From Morinoia aosen (lineage: Eukaryota; Arthropoda; Malacostraca; Amphipoda; Talitridae): a DNA stretch of 64,000 nt. The stretch is from positions 60,650,392-60,714,391 of the forward strand of contig CM059559.1 of the NCBI GenBank assembly GCA_030386875.1, written 5' to 3'. The notes under the pieces are model-generated. The model ran no database searches and was not told the origin of the DNA. It worked only from the letters and a program-made list of their open reading frames with translations. Each line of letters opens with the position of its first letter. The stretch's first letter is position 1. The translations under genes were made by a program, and so were the position numbers. This document shows positions 26,601-35,600 of the stretch, one piece after another.

Positions 26601-29600
26601 AAAACAATACCAAACAATAAAGTTTGAATGAGTATATCCAAGTTGCAAATTTTTATTCAGAGATTTTTCCACATTTTTTGTTTCATTACTGACCCTCAGT
26701 AAATGAAAGAATAGAATCTGAATTACAATAAAACAATACCAAACATTAAAGTTTGAATGAGTATATCCAAGAAGGCAATGTTGCAACAACCCACAATCTT
26801 ATAGTTTCCCTAAATTCATTGTAGTTTTCCAAAGATTAAACTCATTCATAAACTACACAAAATCACCTGCAAATATTGAACTAAGAGAAGCTAAAATTGT
26901 TTGTCTCAACTATGCAAGGAACATCCAGCTTGCAAGAGTCAGAGTAACTTGTGTGTGCTTGTGTCTTTTTGAAAGATTTTCAATGTTGAATGATTATTAA
27001 TAAAAGTTTTGACATGTTACATACTTTTAACATGTTTTTAGGAAGATTATTGCATAAGGTAATAGAGTAACCATTGTTGATGAATGCTTGTTTCAGCTGT
27101 GCTTTACTCTTGTGAAAAAAGCTGCCAAAAAGAAGATACTTATTTTGTAGGTCTGGTGGATTAGGGCTTATACTGGTGCCACCTTCAGGTCATTCAAGCA
27201 TTTTGCTGTTAGCATGCAAATAAATGTCTGAATAAAGGGTTTTTGGTAAACTAATGTTTTGTACTGGGTGCCGTTGGCTTTGATGTGGACATCAAGGAAG
27301 TGTTTTTGATTTTCCCCTCTCAACAGATATAAATTTTTTACCAAATTTTCTTCAAATTTGTCTTTTTTCAGGTTAGCCAGTGATTGAACGTTGTCAGTGA
27401 CCACGAAGCAGTCATCAACATAGTAGCAATATACACATGGTTTTAGGCCTGCAGAATTCTCCAGGATTCTATTTTTTAGAGCTTTCACAGGAATTAGCTA
27501 CAGTCATTCCCAGGAAACTCTCCATAATGACACCATCAGTTTACAGGTACAGTTCCGTCTATATGGAAAAACGGATACTCTGTTGTGTAAGCTATTGAAA
27601 GTTTCTCAAGGAAACTGGTTCAAATTGGAGGAGCAGCTACTGAGTTTTTGTGTATTGCTTCACAAATTATGTCAATTGTATGAAGAACAAAAATGTTCAT
27701 AATTAAGGACTCAACGTTGAGTGGTACGATATTTTCTTCTGGACCAGTGGCTCTGATGAATTGCAGGAATTCATCAGTAGAGTTAATTTAGAATTTTGCT
27801 CATCAGTACGGTGAAAATAATCCTGTTGAGTTGTTTTGCTAACTTGTAAGCAGAAGCAGGAACCTGGCAAATAATGGGACATACTGGATGACTTTTCTGT
27901 AGCTTGACTGTTCTGTAAAAATAGCCCAGGCTGTATTTACCATTTATAGGTTTTAATACCTATATTTTCAGATTGATTCTTGTTAACACCAATTAGTTGG
28001 TTGATTTTTGCCAAATGTAGTCTGTTTTTAGTGAATTCTGCTCACAGTAGATGCTTCTTTTCTCATTTAAGTGAAATGTTCCATGTTTCCTAGTTTTAGA
28101 AAAGATTAAACATAATTTCCAGTCAGCTTTCTTTTACAATGGATCAAATTTTGGTTTATACCTGAATTTGTAGCCAAGGGATAGTACTTTTATTTGTGCT
28201 GAAGTAAGGTCGGTATCCGATAAGTCGATGTAACTCTGTTTTTTGTAGGAATAACACCGTCTTGATATAATTTACTGAGCATTATCAATAATTCGTGATG
28301 AGGCAGATGTCTGGAACTGTTCACAGAGGTCCTTGATTTTATTAAACACAGCCGTCTGAAAATCCACACTATCGGCGTTTTGATGGCGTCGGTTAATTGA
28401 TCTATTCTTTAGAACATATTTCCACATACATACAATGAATGCATAAACAGTGGGATGCAAAATTATACAAGACATTGATAAAATTGCCAGATTCTGCTCA
28501 TCTAAGCCATGTTCAATTATGAAAATTCAACTTTATATAAACAATAGCATAAAAAAGTTAATATCTAAAACCCAAAAATATTTAATAGAAAAAATACATA
28601 GAAAGATGTATAATGAATATGTGCACAAAAGTTAACACTACCAGACTTTTTTCTTGATATTATACATTTAAATTATTGTAGGATTATTCCAGAAAGATCT
28701 GATACATTCTACTATTTGGCAATTGTGCTTTTGTCAGCATTCATCTCCATTACAGCATCATTGGTACAGCAGCACTCGTTCTGAAAGGTCGTAAGCATGG
28801 GTATGAATAAGGACCTTAGCCAAGACATTAGAAAAGTATTGTGGAGTTCTATAATGAAGGTTTGGGACATTCAGTAGATGCGTGCACAACTGCGTGTTTC
28901 TATAGCCTCGGTTGGAACCATAATACGTAAATAGAAATGTTGAAATATGACCCTAGGCAAGCCTCAAACTGGCCATCTACAGAAGAATAATGACCGTGCT
29001 GCTCAAAAATTGGTTTGAATAATAGCGCAGAGGCCTAAAACTACTTGTGAAGAATTGAAGGATGATCTCAGGGCATCTGGATTGAAGCTAGCAAACACAC
29101 AATCACTAGGGCACTACGCCATGAAGGTCTTTGCTCTCGCACTCCTAGTAGGACACCTTCTCCAGAAAAATTACATCAGGCTAGGCTGAAGTATGCCAAG
29201 GGCTATATGAACAAGCCAGCAGCATTTTGGAACTTAGTAATGTGGTCCGATGACACCAAAATCAAACTATTTGGGGGAAACAGCACAAACCATGTTTGGA
29301 GGCTACAAAATGGAGAGTATACCACCAAAGTGCATCATAATCACTGTTAAGTTTGGAGGTGGCTCTATCACATTGTGAGGACGTTTCAGCTCATCAGGGG
29401 TAGTTAACAATCACATCATTAAAGGAACCACGAATGGCAGGAAATATTGTGAAATATTGGTAGAGCACCTCCTACCTTCAGCTTGTTTGTTAAAATTGAA
29501 ACATGGATAGATCATCTGACAAGATAAAAACCCAAAGCGTACTGCAACAAAACCAAGGAATGGTTGAGGATGAAGAAGATAAAATATTTTAGAATAGCCA

Positions 29601-32600
29601 AGTCGATCCCCAGATATGAATCCGATTGAAAACTTGAGGAGGGAATTGAAATTGAAGATTCAGAAGAGAGGTCCCAATAACATCACTGAACTCAAAATTT
29701 GCATTGAAGAATGAAATTGAAAATTGAAGAATGAAACTTGTAAAAGGCTGGTAATGAACTACTCTTAACATCTCGAAGCCATAATTAATAAAGGCTAGGC
29801 AACGAAGTATTCATGTATGTATATCTTGACATTTTTTGGATATTTTGATCATGTTTTCATCATACATATTCCAATTTATATTTTTTAAGAAATATTTATG
29901 GATTTTAGATATATTACTCAGCTTTTTATACTATTACTTATTAATAGTCCAATTTTTGTAATTGCATGTTGGCTAAAAATGTGGAATCGATGATTTACTC
30001 AACGTATTATATTATTTTGTCCCCACTGTATATACAGTGCAACCTAGGTTAGTAAATGCATGTGTTAGTGAACAAAACTTTTGATTGTGAACAGCTAATG
30101 TCATCCTCACGCAAGCCTGCATCTCAAACCAAGTACCATTCGTGATCAAAACACAGTGGTGTTTGGTTGGTTATCTTCATGGTACTTCTTTCACCTTTTT
30201 TATTTATTTAGTGCTTAATTTTGATAATATAGCTATCAACCATGGCTCCAAAAATTACATTGAAAAAGAAAATTATAAACGAAGTTTGAACAAGGCATAT
30301 GTATATCTGATCTCGTGACCAAATACGATATGGCAACGTCAACTATCTCGAATATTTTAAAGAAAAAGCAGTAGGGTAAAGGAGCTAATACGTCAAACAA
30401 ATTATTATTATAACGTCTGATGAAAAAGCATACCTACATGGCTTGGACAAAATAACAAATACCTGAAATTTTGGTATGGCATCAAAAGCTCTGAGCATCT
30501 TTTGAGCAATCAAAACATGACATATTTAACCCTTTGGGTACAATATTTTTAATGATTTAGGGAAAAATTTCAGGGCTAAGAAGTTGTCATTAACCTGAAA
30601 TGTCAGTGAAATTGTCATAGTGTGGGTGCTTTCAGCTTAAGCAAGTATGCACTTTTTTATTTAAATTTTAAAAAATTATTAATCTTTATAGCTCTATGCT
30701 TGGTGACGGAAATTTGACGTAGATAATGAAAAAGTTTTTAATTTTACGAAAAAATTATTCACAAGTTTTTGCCTGAATTTATCAAAAACAAACCAAATTC
30801 ATAAAAACTTACTCAACTTTCTCAAAGTTATTGAATATGTAGCATGGACTCCATGGCATGAACTTAGGGGGAGCCAATGGTAATTTACGCAAGCAGGCTT
30901 CTGGTATGTCTAAAAATGGTTTCATGAATGCTTGTAATTTCCCTAATTTTATTACTTTAAAATTATTCCCTCACTAGTAAATTACCTTTAAAATTATGTT
31001 TGACACCCTAAACTGGAAGCACTGGCCATCTTGACACTAGAGTACCTTCAGTACCCAAAGGGGTAAATACTTTTTGTTTATTATTTTGGAATTTGATATG
31101 ATTATTTAAAATGACTGTCTTTAAAAGATATTTAAAAAAACTTTTGTTATATTTTATGAAAATGGCAGATCCCATGGACTTTGAAAGAGGCTTCTTTATT
31201 GGTGCTTGTATGGCAGGCACCAGTGTAACAGAAACTGCCCGAATGCTTGTTATTTCAAAAGGTACTCCCTCAAAAGCAATTAGTGCTTTTGAAAGAGAAG
31301 AAAAAATGTCCTCAGTACAGGACATCTGACCAAAAGGTAAAGTTTTCTGAGAGAGACCATCAACTCTAAAAATCAAATTTTTAGAGAGGATCAACAGACT
31401 AAGGCTCCTAAAATCACTGCAGACCTCAATGAATACCTACAGAACCCAATATCCACAGAAAACTGTTTGTAAGAAGCTGCACAAATTTGAATTTCATGGA
31501 TGAGCTGCAATTAGAAAACCTCTGCTCTTAAAGGCAAACAGTGAGGCAGTGATAGAGCTGCGTAGTTGCATAGCAACAGTTGTCAGAGTGAGAGTGCTCA
31601 GCAACTCGTGGAGTGATCTGTTTACTCCTGTGAGAGGAAGGGTTATGGCTATGAATGTGACTAAAAAAAAAAAAACATGCTGTTTTTTTTACAAAAAAAA
31701 ACATGGCCAAAAAATGTGGATATTTTGGTTTTTTAAATATTTTGTCTGAAAATAACTCAGCAAGAAAAAAAAACACATTACATTATTTTTTTCATGTCAG
31801 ATTATATAATGAAACAGCATACTTCTTAATTCATGGTTTTCTATGGTTTTGTGAAATTTTTCATTTTCTGCGGTTTCATGTTTTGATATTTCATTTATTT
31901 TACAATACATGTGAATGACCTTCAACTCCGAAAATGGTGTGTTATAATAACATATCTTTACTTGTGGTCATTGATAGAGATGTGACCAAAAAAACCATGC
32001 TGTTTTTTTAAAAAACATGTTATTTATACAAAAATTATGACTATAAAACATGGATAGTAATATATTTTATGTGACCTAAAAAATCCAATGCTTTTTTTTA
32101 AAAACATGTTTTTTACAGAAAAATCATGGCTGAAAAAACATGGCTATTATATTTTATGGGACCAAAAAAATTGATTTTTTAGTAATTTTTCTTTAATCGA
32201 ATTGTCTTTAGAAACTTATAAACAAAGAACGCTGTTAATATTGAAATTATATTTATTAGAACTTTACTAGGTCTTAGAATAAAATATCTACAAAGAATCT
32301 ATTCACTCTATAAAACCTTTTGGAGATCAGCTCCATCCTCAGTAAGTCATTCAGTAAAATGTGGTAAAATGGACAGTGAATTTTCACTGTTCCTTTAAAA
32401 AAAATTTTACTGATGTGGGGAAATGAAGCATTCCGTTTTGAACAATCAGTAAAGGAGCCCATTTAAAAACCTTTTACAGGAATAACATTTTTTTCAAAAA
32501 TGCTGATGCGTTATTTTCAAATTATTCTACTTTGAAGTTGGCTTTCACGCACCAAAGAAGTAGCGCGCCATGCGGAATTTAATTAATAATGGAAGCTAAC

Positions 32601-35600
32601 CCCTTATTTCAAATGTAAAGAAGTTGGGTTGTGAGGGGTAGCCACAGTTCTTCTAGTGAAAATTATGAATAAAGCTTCTAACCCACCCATTAGGATGACG
32701 TCCGCAATCGTGTTTACATCAACTCCAAGATGGCGACCACCACGGGCGCCACCATCTTGGGCGCCCGTGGTGGTCGCCATCTTGGAGTTGATGTAAACAC
32801 GATTGCGGACGTCATCCTAATGGGTGGGTTAGAAGCTTTATTTATAATTTTTATAAGAAGAACTGTGGCTACCCCTCACTACCCAACCCCTTTACGTTTG
32901 TAATAGAGGGTTAGCTTCCGTTATTAATTAAATTCTGCTTGGCGAGGCGCTTCTTTTGCCGCACTTGCTCCCGAATGGAGCATCCATGACAGTGTTGCCA
33001 TACTTGCACTTCCCCTTCAAACACTTGAGTTGCGGTAACTAATTCACCGCAATAACTCTAAAACTAAGCATCAGTGCCAAAAATGTCATTTGTGTAAAAC
33101 GTTTTTAAATGGGCTCCTTTACTGATTGTTCAAAACGGAATGCTTCATTTCCCCTCATCACCTAAACTCAATATTGACCTAAATTATTATCTATGTTTTT
33201 TTTACAAAGAAATCATGATCAAAAAATGAATAATGATTTTTTAGTGAAAAATATGTTTTTAAAAAAACAATGATTTATTTGGTGACATATGTATATTAAC
33301 ACGTTAAGTGCGGAGCGCGATATGGAGTGCATAGCAGCATTGCGGTAGATGCCAAGTCTTGCCAGAACAGTTTGCCTGGAGCGTTCACGGAGGGAGGTTG
33401 TGTGCTACTTATTGAAGGTGAGTACTACGCAATAGTGTGATAAAATTGTGTGCCCACCGGTGGCCATCCCGCACTGCGAACTTCACTCATTCTCTGCAGT
33501 GCGGTGTGCCCACCTGTGGACACATCTTTTTCTCCTAATTGAGTACGACTGCGCTGCACTTGCTGCATGAAGTTTATACGTTTGACGTTTGTACTCTTTG
33601 CATTTATAACTTATGCTCTTTTTTGTTTTATATGTTGAAATATATGCAACAATTTCGACGAAAACACGGTAGAAATATGTGAACATTGTGATTTTATAGC
33701 TTTTATTGCATGGGTTAGTATATATATGTATTTGTTCACATCATAAGTTTTACTTCAATTTACTAGAGTGTCAGAACCTGAATGCTTCTCTCATTCACCC
33801 TCAGATATGGACTCTAGAAAATTCTACGGCAGATATAATGCAGTTGATGATGAAAATCAGCCGAGTGACTCATCTTCATCATGTGCTGGAAATGATGAAG
33901 AATCAAACTTCAGCCCAGACGAATTCGAAAGCTAATCTAGCTATCATGAAGTTAGCGAAGCAGAAAATGACAACGCAGAAGATGCTAGGAAATGTGAACC
34001 AAGTTCCCTAGAGCATCTGCTAGAAAAGTGAACACGTTTTGCGCACAATGCGAAGATCAACCTTACCTGTGTCTACAACGTTTCAATGTAAAACATTCAT
34101 AAATATAAGTAACCATTGTCGTAGATAGGTATTGTGACCAGTAAATTAGTTACTGTTTGGGCATATTTTCTGTATTGTCTAGGATACATGCATAAAAATA
34201 GACTTTTATAGCTCTTAGCGCCCAATGAATTAAAAAATGACCTTTATAATGGTATCAGGAAAAATTTATATGTTCTCAAATTTTGGCAAAAGTAAAATGT
34301 TTCAGCATACATTTGTGTATTATTTACGTCCTAAATATTAATACTGAACATTGAAATGAGGGAAACTATCATTCAAATTTACGTTGATTCAATAATATTC
34401 GTTGGTATATAAAATACCCACTTGTGACCACCGGTGGGTCACCCGCACTACAAGAATCCATCCTGTGCCCACCGGTGGTCACACCGCACTTAACGTGTTA
34501 ATATCCATGATTTTAAGACACGATTTTTTACGAAAAACACGTAAAATAAAACAGCATGGTTTTATTGGTCACATAAAATATATTCATATCCAGGTTTTCT
34601 TACACACGATTGTTTGTAAAAAGAATATTTTTAAAAAAACAGCATGGGGTTTTTAGGTCTCAAATATATTCATGTTTTTTTAGTCATGATTTTTTAGTAA
34701 AAAACATTTTTTTTAAACTGCATGGGGTTTTTTAGGTCACAAAATATATTGTTTTTAGTCATGATTTTTTTTTGTAAAAAAAACAGCATGGTTATATTTG
34801 GTACCAAAAAGTATACTAGTATTCATTTTTATTAGTCAAAATTTTTTTGTATAAAAACATGTTTAAAAAAAACAGCATGTTTTTTTGGTCACCTAAAATA
34901 TATTAATATTCATATTTTTTAGTCATTTTTTGTAATGAAAACATGAAAAAAACCATACATTAAAAGTGGTGGCAGATAACCCACAATTACCTTGAGGAGT
35001 CTATGAGGAACAGCAGGAGCCACAGAACTTATATTGATGGAGTCAAAATTCAGAGCTTATTAGCTCTACTATGTCTGTTTTTTTTGTTCACATAAAAATA
35101 AAATCAAACATAGTAGAGATAGTAAGCTCTGAATATTGACTCCATCAATATAAGTTTCTGTGGCTCCTGCTGTTCCTCATAGACTCCTCTAGGTAATTGT
35201 GGGTTATCTGCCACCACTTTTACTGTATGGTTTCTTTTTTGATGTTTTTATTACAAAAAAATGATTAAAAAATGGATAGTAATATATTTTGGGTGTCCAA
35301 AAGAAAAAAAACATAACTAACAAAATGTAGGTATGTGCAAAAATAAACAAAAAAACACAAAAAAAAACTTTTTGGCAAAAAAACACCATCAAATAAAACC
35401 GTTTTTTTTTGCATCACTAGTTACGGCTGCATCAGTGAAAGATCATACAGTTGGGAGAACGTCGTACCTTCGGCACGGTTCTCCACCTGTGAGGACGGCA
35501 GTGAGGAAGGTAAGTCCGGATGCTCGGTAGGCGTGCTACCCTCTCACTCGCAGCTTAATTTTTCGTTTAAAGACCAGAGCAATAATATGCATAAATGTAT

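Larger units (their letters stand above)
31650..35419. mobile_element. Palindromic hAT-type element 1, 8 bp target duplication
   Basis: Bounded by GTTATGGC (31642-31649) and GTTACGGC (35420-35427), 7 of 8 identical. Ends are TATGAATGTGAC on the left and GCATCACTA on the right, relatives of TAGAGATGTGAC/TAGTGATGC in the copy at 39260. The body is built of ~85 bp AT-rich units (CATGCTGTTTTTT, AACATGTTTTTT, ATCATGACTAAAAAACATGG, ATATTAATATATTTTATGTG) pointing one way in the left half and the other way in the right half, so the whole element is one large imperfect inverted repeat. It carries nested insertions (32410-33170, 33296-34501). No transposase. Confidence 0.8.

Noticed and set aside
26397-26789. 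130-codon frame with a repeated peptide
   Set aside because: The peptide repeat is the direct result of a 129 bp tandem duplication; no start context, splice sites or family match.
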